NCBI GenBank assembly: GCA_017620655.1
Contig: JAGAUT010000046.1
Coordinates: 1-46,873, forward strand
From: Clostridia bacterium
Lineage (GTDB): Bacteria; Bacillota; Clostridia; Oscillospirales; CAG-382
Direction of reading: 5' to 3'
Length of the DNA stretch: 46,873 nt
In this document: positions 23,694 through 32,143 of the stretch, piece by piece
Layout of the letters: each line of letters opens with the position of its first letter
How positions within the stretch are numbered: the first letter of the stretch is position 1
Notes under the pieces: generated by a model
Told to the model about the DNA's origin: nothing
Databases searched by the model: none
Seen by the model: only the letters and a program-made list of their open reading frames with translations
Made by a program: the position numbers and the translations under genes

Positions 23694-25112
23694 TTGAAAT
23701 TAAAAATAACTGCTCTGTTACTCGCCTTACTTATGGCAGCATTTGTTTTCACATCCTGCGACAAGGAAACAGAAAAAGACGTGGATTTTGAAATATCTGT
23801 AAGCGATACCGACTATCTGAAGCACATTGAGATTGAGGACATGGAAGGATACACCTTCAGAATCCTCACCCGTCCCGGTGAAAGCTGGGTTACTGACCAG
23901 GTCGTTGAAGAAGAAACGGGCGACATCATCAACGATGCCGTTTACAGAAGAAACGAAACCGTAAAATCTCTCTTCAATATTGACATTACTGCAATCGAGT
24001 CAAGTACCGACTCCTCGGCAGACGCCCTCAACAACATTCTTGCGGGCGACGATGAATACGACGTTATCTTTCCCCACGCAAGAACAGCCTTTACATATGC
24101 TCTGCAGAATTCCCTTGTGAATTTCCACGATGTAAAGACAATCGACCTCTCAAAGGAATGGTGGGCACAGGACATTATAGAAAACTGCTCTATCAACAAT
24201 CATCTTTATGTTCTTGACGGCGACATCTCCACAAAGAGACTCTATTTTGCATATACAATCTTCTTTAACAAGGACATATTTGATGAGCTCGGTCTTGACT
24301 ACCCTTACCAGCTTGTAAAAAACGGCGAATGGACGTTTGACACATTTGCAAAGTATGTAAAGATGGGTGCAAAGGACCTCAACGGTGACGGTCTTATGAA
24401 CGAAAAGGATGACCAGTACGGCTATTACGCAATAGACTGGTTCGGTCCCTTCTCGGTTATGTACTCGGGCGGCACAAGAATCTACACCAAGAATGAAAGG
24501 GGTATTCCTCAGCTTACCCTCAACTCTGCAAAGACTACTCAGATTTTCTCGAAGTTCTTCGGCCTTACAAGCACTGAAGACGTATTTATGAGACTTGACC
24601 AGGTAAGAATACCTTCATCCGATCTCTTCCGTGACGGCAGAGCAATGTTTGCCGACAAGAGCCTTGGAGATGCAAAGAGTCTTCGTGACATGGCATCCGA
24701 ATTCGGTATCCTTCCATTCCCCAAGTTCTCTGAGGACGACGACTATGCCTCCCTTATCGGCGGCGGTTCAAGCCTTATGATTATGCCCATTACCGTTGAA
24801 GATTACGACAGAACAGGTAAAATTCTCGAAGCACTTTGTGCACTCGGAAGCCGTGACGTAATCCCCGCATTCTACGATGTATCACTTAAAACAAAGTTCT
24901 CAAGAGACGCAGAGTCTGAAGAAATGATTGACGTTGTAAAGGGTTCGCTCACATACGACCTCGGTTATCTCTCGGGCGGTGCACTTCAGTCGACAGGCTA
25001 TGACCTTGCACATAAATCGAATCCCGACTTTGCCGCTTACTACGCAAGTAAGGAATCCAAGGCGCTCTCAGACCTTAAAAACTTCCTTGCGACTTACGCT
25101 AAAGTGTATTAA
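23694..25112 (+). CDS. Extracellular solute-binding lipoprotein, array copy 6
   Basis: The start is TTG at 23694 after AAAGGAGG, which again puts the lipid cysteine (FTSC) at residue 22. 472 residues. This is the most diverged copy: HIEIEDMEGYTFRIL, STKRLYFAYTIFFNKDIFDEL and RDMASEFGILPFPKF replace the forms common to the other five, and IGGGSSLMIMP replaces NGHASL. The variable segment (about 24582-24622) reads FMRLDQVRIPSSD. It may represent an older member from which, or beside which, the others expanded. Own promoter and terminator. Surface receptor with unknown ligand. Confidence 0.87.
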   Translation: MKLKITALLLALLMAAFVFTSCDKETEKDVDFEISVSDTDYLKHIEIEDMEGYTFRILTRPGESWVTDQVVEEETGDIINDAVYRRNETVKSLFNIDITAIESSTDSSADALNNILAGDDEYDVIFPHARTAFTYALQNSLVNFHDVKTIDLSKEWWAQDIIENCSINNHLYVLDGDISTKRLYFAYTIFFNKDIFDELGLDYPYQLVKNGEWTFDTFAKYVKMGAKDLNGDGLMNEKDDQYGYYAIDWFGPFSVMYSGGTRIYTKNERGIPQLTLNSAKTTQIFSKFFGLTSTEDVFMRLDQVRIPSSDLFRDGRAMFADKSLGDAKSLRDMASEFGILPFPKFSEDDDYASLIGGGSSLMIMPITVEDYDRTGKILEALCALGSRDVIPAFYDVSLKTKFSRDAESEEMIDVVKGSLTYDLGYLSGGALQSTGYDLAHKSNPDFAAYYASKESKALSDLKNFLATYAKVY

Positions 25113-25164
25113 ATGCAGCGAGTCTCCGCTGATAACTCAGAGCGACTTTACTCTCAATTACGCA

Positions 25165-25199
25165 ATTCCTTGCGCCGTAACATGACGCAAGGAATTTTT
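25165..25199 (+). terminator. Terminator after array copy 6
   Basis: AATTCCTTGCG and CGCAAGGAATT form an 11-bp stem, followed by TTTTCTTT. Confidence 0.9.
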
Positions 25200-25216
25200 C
25201 TTTATATAAGAAAAGA

Positions 25217-25266
25217 GGAATGTTTTTGTCAAACATTCCCCGTGAGTCTGCTGTCGGGCTTTCCCG
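25217..25266 (-). terminator. Terminator region of tRNA-Val
   Basis: On the minus strand, GGAATGTTT and AAACATTCC (25239-25217) form a stem followed by CTCTTTTCTT; a small GTCGGG/CCCGAC hairpin lies immediately after the tRNA (about 25251-25269). Confidence 0.7.
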
Positions 25267-25269
25267 ACC

Positions 25270-25345
25270 TGGTGGACGATAAGGAACTCGAATCCCTGAC
25301 CACTCGCACGTCAAGCGAGTGCTCTACCAACTGAGCTAATCGTCC
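25270..25345 (-). tRNA. tRNA-Val (anticodon GAC)
   Basis: Read on the minus strand the 76-nt gene begins GGACGAT and ends ATCGTCC-A-CCA, a 7-bp acceptor stem with encoded CCA. The D arm (TAGCTCAGTTGGTAGAGCA), the anticodon arm CTCGC-TTGACGT-GCGAG and the T loop (GGATTCGAGTTCC) are all in place. The loop gives anticodon GAC, valine. It stands alone between the lipoprotein array and the SLH-parvulin gene, with its 3' end towards the array. Confidence 0.95.
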
Positions 25346-25484
25346 GTATTTATGCAAGCGGTATTGTAACATAAATTGTTAATTATGTCAAGAACTTTTT
25401 TTGTGTTGTTTTCATTTTGTTGATGAAATGCGTGTATATGTATGATAGAATGATATTTAGAAGTAATATTAATTTGGAGGCAGT

Positions 25485-27020
25485 ATGAAAAGAATCAAGT
25501 TTTTGTCGGCATTTGTTATTGTAACAACACTTCTGTGCCTTTGTACAATGGGTGCCGAATTTGAAAAGAGCCGCAGCTATCAGAACAACTTCAAGGATGT
25601 ACCCGAAACAAGCTGGTACGCTTCAAGTGTTGCGTCGGTATATGACATAGCACTTATGGAGGGCGTGTCTGCAGATACATTCGATACAGAATCCGAAATG
25701 AACGTTGCTCAGGCAATTACAATTGCTGCACGTCTTCACAGCATCTACAATGAAAAGGAAATTCCCGACTCCGCATCAGGACGTTGGTTCCAGAAATATG
25801 TCAACTACTGTATAGATAACGGCATTATGGCCGAGGGTCAGTTTGACTCCTATGCAAGAAGCGTTCTTTCATATGAAATGGTACAGCTTTTTGCAAAGGC
25901 TCTGCCGAATGAATACTATCCTGCAATAAACAGTATTGAAAGAGTGCATGACGTTCCCGAAGGACTTATATTCCATGACGATGTTCTGCTGTTCTACAAT
26001 GCAGGTATTCTCAACGGCAACGATAAAAACGGCACCTTCCTTCCCATGAGTGCCATCACAAGAAAAAGGGCGGCAGTTATTATCTCAAGAGTAGCTCTCA
26101 AGGAAAACCGACTCAGTTTTTCCTTTGAAGATATTCCCGAAACACTTACTCCTGCAGAATTTTCGGAGCTTATGGACAGACAGACTGTCAAAGACACCCT
26201 CGACGGCATTGTTCTTGCTTCCTATGGCAAATATAATATAACTGCAGCAATGTACAGGTATTTTTCCTTCCTGCACAAAGGCGATGACAAGGGCATTGAA
26301 AGCGAAATGAAACAGTATGCCGCCCTCATGAAGCTTGCAGATGATGCAAAAATTTCTGTTTCCAGAAGTACATATGAATCTTTTCTTGTAAACTACTATG
26401 TCAGCCGTTCGTCAACCTACGGTGGAGGAATTACATACTTTGACGCCCTTGACGAGCAGAGATTCACCGATTCTTGCTTTGTCAACCTTTCCATTACCTC
26501 GGTTTACACAAGACTTCTTATAAACAATTTCTGTGACAGTGTAACAGACGATGAAGTGTATAATTACCTTCTTGAAAACGACTATGTTTACGCAACACAC
26601 ATTCTTATCGGCAAGGATTCGGAAGATGCATACAGACGCGCACTTGAAATACGCCTTGCAATCATCAACGGCGACGCCGACTTTGATGAGCTTCTCAAGG
26701 AACACGGCGAAGACCCCGGTCTTATGAACAGAGACGGCGGATACTTCTTTACATACGGCACTATGGTTGAGCCGTTTGAAAAGGCGGCATTTGCCCTTGA
26801 AGAAGGTGAAATCAGTGCTATTATCGAAAGCGATTTCGGTTATCACATCATCAAACGTCTCCCCTTTACCAAGGAAGATTTCTTATCAAGCCCTGACTTT
26901 GATACAATCGTTGTTTATGCAGGTTCTGACAAATATTACGAAACAGTAAGCTCCGAAACAGCACTCGTAAGCTTTGCATACGCCGACAACTTCAAGGGTC
27001 TTTCCGAAATACTGAAATAA
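25485..27020 (+). CDS. SLH-domain protein with C-terminal parvulin-type peptidyl-prolyl isomerase
   Basis: A 511-residue secreted protein: signal peptide (residues 1-24), three S-layer-homology-like repeats (about 35-90, 98-140 and 155-205; for example KDVPETSWYASSVASVYDIAL and GILNGNDKNGTFLPMSAITRKRAAVI), a middle helical region (about 215-365) and a rotamase domain (about 370-463) recognised by YATHILIGKDSEDAYRRAL, the ADFDELLKEHGEDPG loop and FGYHIIKRL. SLH repeats bind secondary cell wall polymer, so this foldase would sit on the wall, unlike lipid-anchored PrsA. It probably helps fold exported proteins, perhaps the neighbouring lipoproteins. GGAGG precedes the ATG; a terminator follows the stop. 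Confidence 0.9.
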   Translation: MKRIKFLSAFVIVTTLLCLCTMGAEFEKSRSYQNNFKDVPETSWYASSVASVYDIALMEGVSADTFDTESEMNVAQAITIAARLHSIYNEKEIPDSASGRWFQKYVNYCIDNGIMAEGQFDSYARSVLSYEMVQLFAKALPNEYYPAINSIERVHDVPEGLIFHDDVLLFYNAGILNGNDKNGTFLPMSAITRKRAAVIISRVALKENRLSFSFEDIPETLTPAEFSELMDRQTVKDTLDGIVLASYGKYNITAAMYRYFSFLHKGDDKGIESEMKQYAALMKLADDAKISVSRSTYESFLVNYYVSRSSTYGGGITYFDALDEQRFTDSCFVNLSITSVYTRLLINNFCDSVTDDEVYNYLLENDYVYATHILIGKDSEDAYRRALEIRLAIINGDADFDELLKEHGEDPGLMNRDGGYFFTYGTMVEPFEKAAFALEEGEISAIIESDFGYHIIKRLPFTKEDFLSSPDFDTIVVYAGSDKYYETVSSETALVSFAYADNFKGLSEILK

Positions 27021-27026
27021 AGAAAA

Positions 27027-27060
27027 GGGAGGGTAAATTTAATCCCTCCCTGCTTTTTTG
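27027..27060 (+). terminator. Terminator after the SLH-parvulin gene
   Basis: GGGAGGG (27027-27033) and CCCTCCC (27044-27050), then TGCTTTTTTG. Confidence 0.85.
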
Positions 27061-27130
27061 AAAAAATATGGAACTTTTTTGTTTTTATATTCGTCTTACG
27101 GGTATAACAAAACAACACGGAGGTATTACC

Positions 27131-29374
27131 ATGAAAAAAACTTTATCTTTGATTATTGCAATATGCTTGATTATTTCTTTGACAGCCCAGACAGTCTTTG
27201 CAGCAATTGCAGTACCCATGGCTGAAGATGCCCTTGAAAAGACACTCGACGAGCCTACCCCCGAAATGATGGAAGCAATGATAAAAAAGGTGCGTCCTCT
27301 CATTACGGTTCCCGAAGAATACAAGAATTTCAGCTGGGACTTCAGAAGCGGCTACAAAACAAGCGAGCCTTCGTGGTATTTCTCCTGGTCGGGCGACAAG
27401 GGTGAAATCAGCGCCGAGTGCGATACAGAAGGCAGAATCTTCGGGTATTATACATATGACTATCAGTCGGAAAGAAAAACCGTTCTTCCAAATGTCAGCC
27501 CCGATGAGCTTTTGCCCGTTGCTCTTGACTTTGTGAATAAAACAGCACCTCATCTCTCAAAGCTCGATTTGAGACTTGAAGGCACAAGCACAGGTTCTAT
27601 TTTCTACGGTCATACCTATACATACAACTTCACAAGATATGAGAATGACATTCCGGTTCCGCAGAACAACATGAGCGTAAGTGTCAACTACATTACAAAA
27701 GAAGTAACTTCTTTCTCAAGCAATATTTCCCTCGGTCTTGATTTTGCAAATATCAACAGCGACATCGGTGCCGGCAAGGCAAAGGAAGTTCTCTCGGAAG
27801 TTCAGGAAATGTCCCTTTCCTACAGACTCAAAACCGAATATGATGACGACGGAAATTTGATTTCGCAAAAAGCATATCTCGTCTATACTCCCACCCTTTC
27901 CTATGTGTCGGTTGATGCAAATTCGGGCAAGGTATATAACGAGAGAAACACCTGGGAAGAATACCGTTTCAACAGCAGCGCAACAGGTGGAATTATGATG
28001 GACAGTGTTGCAAAGGAAGAAGCGGCAGATTCCGAGAACGGCGGATATCAGCTCACCGAAGAAGAACTTGAACAGCTCGCTGTACTTGAAAGCCTTATAT
28101 CAAAAGACGAGGCTGTAAAGACTGTTCTCGAAGACAAAGACCTTTACATTCCCGAAAACGCCTATATTGAAAACGCACGTCTTTCCAAAACAAGATATGA
28201 TGTAAGACCTCTCGGCGAAAACGGCGAAAAAGAAGAAAAATATACCTGGAATCTCTATTTCCTCACACCCGGCGAAAGCTATCTCGGAGCAAATGCAGTT
28301 GTAGATGCTCATAACGGAAAGCTTATAAGCTACAATGCAGAGCTTCCCTATGTTTATCATTACACCGAATTTGATATTGAAATTCCCGAAATCAGAATTT
28401 CAAAGGACGAGGCTGTGGGCATTGCTTCGGAATTTATAAAGAGACACGAGCCCGAAAAGGCTGAAAGCGTTGTATTTTCAAGCGAGGGTACATATGCTCC
28501 CATGAAGTATGTTGAAAATGCCGACGGCTCAACCACTCCCATATACAGAGCTTCAAGACTCAGTTTTGTAAGACAGAACGAGGGTGTTGACTTCACATAC
28601 AACAGCTTCAGAGTGGGTGTTGACTATGCGACAGGCAAAATCACAAGCTACAATCTTACATGGTTTGATGACGTTGAATTTGAATCCCCAAAGGATGCAA
28701 TAAGTGCTAAAGACGCCCTTATGGCACTTTATGAAAACAACGGCTTTGGCATAAACTATGAAATTAACAGAAACTACACCTACATTGACGGTGTTGTGAA
28801 TTCCACAAGCTACGAAACTTATACCCGTGCCGTTTACTCCCTTTACGCTCCAGAGTCCTCGGTTGTAAGAGCTGTTGACGGAAAGCTCATTGACTACAGC
28901 GGTGAAGAAATCACCTCCGACGGATTTACAGGCGAATACAACGACATTTCGGGACATTGGGCAGAAGATACTATAAACAGATTCGTCTGGACAGGCTACG
29001 GTCCCGAGGGCGACAAATTCAATCCCAATGAAAATATCACGGGAAAAGACTTTGTTTCTCTCTGCGAAACCCTGAGAATCTACGGCGACAGCGAGGAAAT
29101 CATGAAGGCTGAGTCGCTTTTGAGAATGGATGCGGTAAGACTCATTATTGACTATCTCGGCTACGGCAAGATAGCGGCTCTCAAAAATGTTTTCATCACA
29201 GACTTTGCCGACAATTCCGACTTTTCTGACAGCGATATCGGATATGCCGCAATCGCAAGAGGCTTTGGTCTTATCGAGGGTGACGGCGAAAACTTCAGAC
29301 CCTACGACGTACTCACAAGAGCAGAAGCCGTAACAATTGCAGAAAATGTGATTGAGCTTGGTCTTATCGACTGA
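27131..29374 (+). CDS. Secreted YcdB/YcdC-type (PepSY-like) protein with C-terminal SLH repeats
   Basis: The ATG at 27131 follows CGGAGG; the open frame upstream is not preceded by a ribosome site. 747 residues: signal peptide (1-24, ending VFAA), then two long repeats of the YcdB/YcdC type (about 45-300 and 320-590), with strands such as SWYFSWSGDKGEISAECDTEGRI and YLVYTPTLSYVSVDANSGKVY that resemble PepSY folds, and two SLH-like repeats at the C-terminus (about 620-670 and 695-745; DISGHWAEDTINRFV and GEN-FRPYDVLTRAEAVTIAENV). Proteins of this build are wall-bound; PepSY-like modules often inhibit or bind proteases, which is suggestive next to htrA. Function not established. Confidence 0.85.
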   Translation: MKKTLSLIIAICLIISLTAQTVFAAIAVPMAEDALEKTLDEPTPEMMEAMIKKVRPLITVPEEYKNFSWDFRSGYKTSEPSWYFSWSGDKGEISAECDTEGRIFGYYTYDYQSERKTVLPNVSPDELLPVALDFVNKTAPHLSKLDLRLEGTSTGSIFYGHTYTYNFTRYENDIPVPQNNMSVSVNYITKEVTSFSSNISLGLDFANINSDIGAGKAKEVLSEVQEMSLSYRLKTEYDDDGNLISQKAYLVYTPTLSYVSVDANSGKVYNERNTWEEYRFNSSATGGIMMDSVAKEEAADSENGGYQLTEEELEQLAVLESLISKDEAVKTVLEDKDLYIPENAYIENARLSKTRYDVRPLGENGEKEEKYTWNLYFLTPGESYLGANAVVDAHNGKLISYNAELPYVYHYTEFDIEIPEIRISKDEAVGIASEFIKRHEPEKAESVVFSSEGTYAPMKYVENADGSTTPIYRASRLSFVRQNEGVDFTYNSFRVGVDYATGKITSYNLTWFDDVEFESPKDAISAKDALMALYENNGFGINYEINRNYTYIDGVVNSTSYETYTRAVYSLYAPESSVVRAVDGKLIDYSGEEITSDGFTGEYNDISGHWAEDTINRFVWTGYGPEGDKFNPNENITGKDFVSLCETLRIYGDSEEIMKAESLLRMDAVRLIIDYLGYGKIAALKNVFITDFADNSDFSDSDIGYAAIARGFGLIEGDGENFRPYDVLTRAEAVTIAENVIELGLID

Positions 29375-29390
29375 ATGACAAATTAAAGGT

Positions 29391-29428
29391 GTGACACCGT
29401 TGTTTTATTCAGCGGTGTCACTTTTTTT
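29391..29428 (+). terminator. Terminator after the YcdB-type gene
   Basis: GTGACACCG and CGGTGTCAC form the stem, followed by TTTTTTT. Confidence 0.9.
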
Positions 29429-29544
29429 GCTTTTTTCATCTATTTATCACATTAATTACAATAATATTTCAAAAACATATTGTAAAATAGTTTCGTAAGT
29501 TAGGGAAACACTAATTATGTATGTTACGAAAGGAGCGTATATAA

Positions 29545-31194
29545 ATGACAGATAAAGAATTCGGCTCTGAAATGTTCAGCGAAAACGAAAATGATGTCTC
29601 GGCAGAGGCAAATGAAAATACTGTCCCTGAGGACAAAGAGATTTCGGACATATCAGAAGCAACACAGGATACAGAAACCAATGTCAAAGAAGCAGCAGAA
29701 AGCATACCCGCTATCGAGGCGGAATTTGAGGAAACTGCAGATAGTAACGAGGATACTCCTGCAAAGGTTACGGAAGAAATCAACGACGAGGTTGTTGAGG
29801 CTTCCTCGGAAGAAGTTTCCGACAGCATTCCCGAAAACGGCTATGCAGGCGGAGTTTACTATACAAAAAATACAGATGACGGCGTCACAAACGGTTACGA
29901 ATGGGACGCAAGCAAAAAAGAGGAAACTCCCGAAAAGCAAAAAAAGACAAAAGACAAATCCGACAAAGGCTTTAAGATTTTCATCGGTGCTACACTCTCG
30001 ATTTTCACGCTTTCGGTTGTTGCCCTTGCAATAATGGCGGCAAGCTACGCCTTTGACGGTAAGGCAAACAATTCCTCGGCAGCAAACTTTTCCAACAACA
30101 AAACCACTCCCGAAATCTATGACTACAGCGGTGTCACCTTGGACAACCCGAATTTCGTAGCCTTTGATTTCAAGGACCGCGAGGGACAGATTCTTTCAAT
30201 ACCCGAAATTGCGGCAAAGTGTACCCCCTCATCTGTGGGCATTGTCTCTGAGGTTGAAACAACAGCCTACGGCGGATTCTTCTCATTCGGTCCGTCAACA
30301 CGTATAGCGGAGGCATCAGGTTCGGGATTTATTTACAGTGCCGACGGTTACATCATTACAAACCATCATGTAATTGAAGGCGCAAACAAGGTTACTGTTA
30401 TACTTTCCGACAACAAGGAATTCGAGGCGGAAATTATAGGCTCGGACAGTCTTTCAGACATTGCGGTGCTTAAAATCACGCCCGACGAAAGCACAAAGCT
30501 CATTCCCATGGAAATAGGCAATTCCGACGAGCTTGTTGTGGGCGAAGGGGTTGTGGCAATCGGATGTCCCGCAGGCGTTGAGTTTATCGGCACGGTTACG
30601 GACGGTATTGTATCTGCCATCAACAGAAACGTTGAACTCACCGACTCCTACGGCACAGTTCAGAAGACAATGACACTTATCCAGACAAATGCCACAATCA
30701 ATCACGGAAACTCCGGCGGTCCCCTTATCAACTCCCGCGGTCAGGTTATCGGCATCAACACCTTGAAGCTTTCCTCCGACTACGAGGGTATCGGCTTCTC
30801 AATCCCAATGAGCGGTGCGCTTCCCATTATCTCTCAGCTTATTGAGCACGGCGAGGTAATCGAAAGAACCGAGGACGACTTTGCATACGGCAAGGGTATT
30901 ATCGGTATCAACGGATCGGCAATCTCCGAGGATGAAGCAGAATACTACGGTATTCCGCAGGGCGTACTTGTTGTTCAGATAAGCAAGGGAGGCTCTGCCT
31001 CAAATGCAGGTCTCAGACGCGGCGACATCATCACCCACTACAACGGTCAGAAGGTTGAAACGGTAGACGACATCAACCGTCTCAAGGGCTCTGCCCGTGC
31101 AGGTACAGAGGTAACGCTTACCGTTTACCGCGACGGCGACGACGGCAAGGGCGAAACGCTTGACATCACCTTCAAGCTTGACGCGCAGGAATAA
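29545..31194 (+). CDS. htrA: Membrane-anchored HtrA/DegP-type serine protease with PDZ domain
   Basis: A 549-residue envelope protease that degrades misfolded exported proteins. Order: a strongly acidic cytosolic N-terminus (about 1-130), a lysine-rich stretch, one membrane helix (143-170), the trypsin-like domain and a C-terminal PDZ domain (about 450-545, GVLVVQISKGGSASNAGLRRGDIIT). The catalytic triad is complete: His275 (TNHHV), Asp305 (SDIAVLK) and Ser390 (NHGNSGGP). The acidic cytosolic extension is longer than in B. subtilis HtrA. GGAG precedes the ATG; a terminator follows. It stands next to the two SLH proteins, suggesting a joint role in surface-protein quality control. Confidence 0.93.
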   Translation: MTDKEFGSEMFSENENDVSAEANENTVPEDKEISDISEATQDTETNVKEAAESIPAIEAEFEETADSNEDTPAKVTEEINDEVVEASSEEVSDSIPENGYAGGVYYTKNTDDGVTNGYEWDASKKEETPEKQKKTKDKSDKGFKIFIGATLSIFTLSVVALAIMAASYAFDGKANNSSAANFSNNKTTPEIYDYSGVTLDNPNFVAFDFKDREGQILSIPEIAAKCTPSSVGIVSEVETTAYGGFFSFGPSTRIAEASGSGFIYSADGYIITNHHVIEGANKVTVILSDNKEFEAEIIGSDSLSDIAVLKITPDESTKLIPMEIGNSDELVVGEGVVAIGCPAGVEFIGTVTDGIVSAINRNVELTDSYGTVQKTMTLIQTNATINHGNSGGPLINSRGQVIGINTLKLSSDYEGIGFSIPMSGALPIISQLIEHGEVIERTEDDFAYGKGIIGINGSAISEDEAEYYGIPQGVLVVQISKGGSASNAGLRRGDIITHYNGQKVETVDDINRLKGSARAGTEVTLTVYRDGDDGKGETLDITFKLDAQE

Positions 31195-31201
31195 ACACTG
31201 T

Positions 31202-31233
31202 GAAAGACATCGGAACACTCCGGTGTCTTTTTT
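31202..31233 (+). terminator. Terminator after htrA
   Basis: AAAGACATCGG and CCGGTGTCTTT pair (one G-U) before a TTTTTTG tract. Confidence 0.85.
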
Positions 31234-31244
31234 GTTCTCTGTGA

Positions 31245-31273
31245 TTGACTTTTATATTCTATGGGAGTATAAT
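31245..31273 (+). promoter_or_regulatory. Promoter of the PHP-nnrD-lipoprotein-alr operon
   Basis: TTGACT (31245-31250), 17 bp, TATAAT (31268-31273), 30 bp before the first start codon. Confidence 0.85.
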
Positions 31274-31303
31274 AAAAAGAGAATTATTTTTTCGAGGTAA
31301 AAG

Positions 31304-32128
31304 ATGTATTTTGATACCCACACCCACACAAAACACTCCTGCGACTCGCAAAAAGAGCCGGAGGATGCAATAAAGGCGGCAATTAAAAACGGTCTTTCGG
31401 GCATTGCAATAACCGACCATTCCGACCTTCGATTATTCTACGACTACAACATTCCCTTTGAGCTTCCCGAATCGGGCAAGGATGCCGACAGGCTGAGGGA
31501 AAAGTACAAAGGTCAAATCAAGGTTTTTTCGGGGATTGAAATAAGCGATGCGGCAATACCCATATATAAGGACAGGCTGAATGAAGCCTTCAACTTCCAC
31601 GACTACGACATTCTGCTTGCCAGCGCCCACATCGTTGACCTTGACGGAAGAATGTGCGAGTTTTCAAGCACCGACTTTTCAGGCTTTGACACACGCACAT
31701 TAGAGCGTCTTATGGAAATATACTTTGAATATATGCTGAAAACGGTATATGAGCATCAATTCTCGTCTCTTTGTCATGTTACCTATCCTTTAAGGTACAT
31801 CAACGGTGCATACGGCAAGGGTCTTACACTCGACAAAAATATAAAGCGGATTGAAGAAATATTCAAGGTTATCATAGACAGAAACACGGCTCTTGAAATC
31901 AACACAGCCAAGTGCAACCCCGAAACTCCATATGCTTTCTGTCCCGAGAAGGAGCTTCTTGAACTTTACATTTCCCTTGGCGGCAAGATGTTCAGTCTGG
32001 GCTCGGACAGCCACATTGCAGGCAGCGAAGGAAGGGGCTTTAAGCAAGCGGCAGAGTTTCTGAAACAACACGAGATTTACGGCTGTTACTATTTCAAGAA
32101 AAAACAGCCTGTATACTACGAAATCTGA
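31304..32128 (+). CDS. PHP-domain phosphoesterase, histidinol-phosphatase-like
   Basis: A cytosolic metal-dependent hydrolase of 274 residues. The N-terminal metal motif is clear (DTHTHTKHSCDS, residues 4-15), followed by ITDHSD (about 36-41), the glutamate in FSGIEIS (about 72-78), SAHIVD (about 105), and a C-terminal GSDSH (about 234-238). This matches the HisJ-type histidinol phosphatase branch of the PHP family, but no other his gene lies near, so another phosphate ester is possible. GAGG lies seven bases before the ATG. First gene of an operon with nnrD, the lipoprotein gene and alr. Confidence 0.8.
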   Translation: MYFDTHTHTKHSCDSQKEPEDAIKAAIKNGLSGIAITDHSDLRLFYDYNIPFELPESGKDADRLREKYKGQIKVFSGIEISDAAIPIYKDRLNEAFNFHDYDILLASAHIVDLDGRMCEFSSTDFSGFDTRTLERLMEIYFEYMLKTVYEHQFSSLCHVTYPLRYINGAYGKGLTLDKNIKRIEEIFKVIIDRNTALEINTAKCNPETPYAFCPEKELLELYISLGGKMFSLGSDSHIAGSEGRGFKQAAEFLKQHEIYGCYYFKKKQPVYYEI

Positions 32129-32143
32129 GGGAGGAAGTAAAAA

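Noticed and set aside
15919..25112. The six-fold repeat as an assembly artefact
   Set aside because: Copies differ throughout at synonymous sites, have different promoters and terminators, and carry unrelated variable segments, so they are real separate genes.
15919..25112. Long open frames antisense to the lipoprotein genes
   Set aside because: They repeat at the same place in every copy, lack ribosome sites, and are explained by the codon use of the conserved sense strand.
25113..25345. tRNA-Val beside the array as an attachment site of an integrated island
   Set aside because: The tRNA 3' end does face the array, but there is no integrase, no direct repeat of the tRNA end that I can see near 15.8 kb, and no change in base or codon use.
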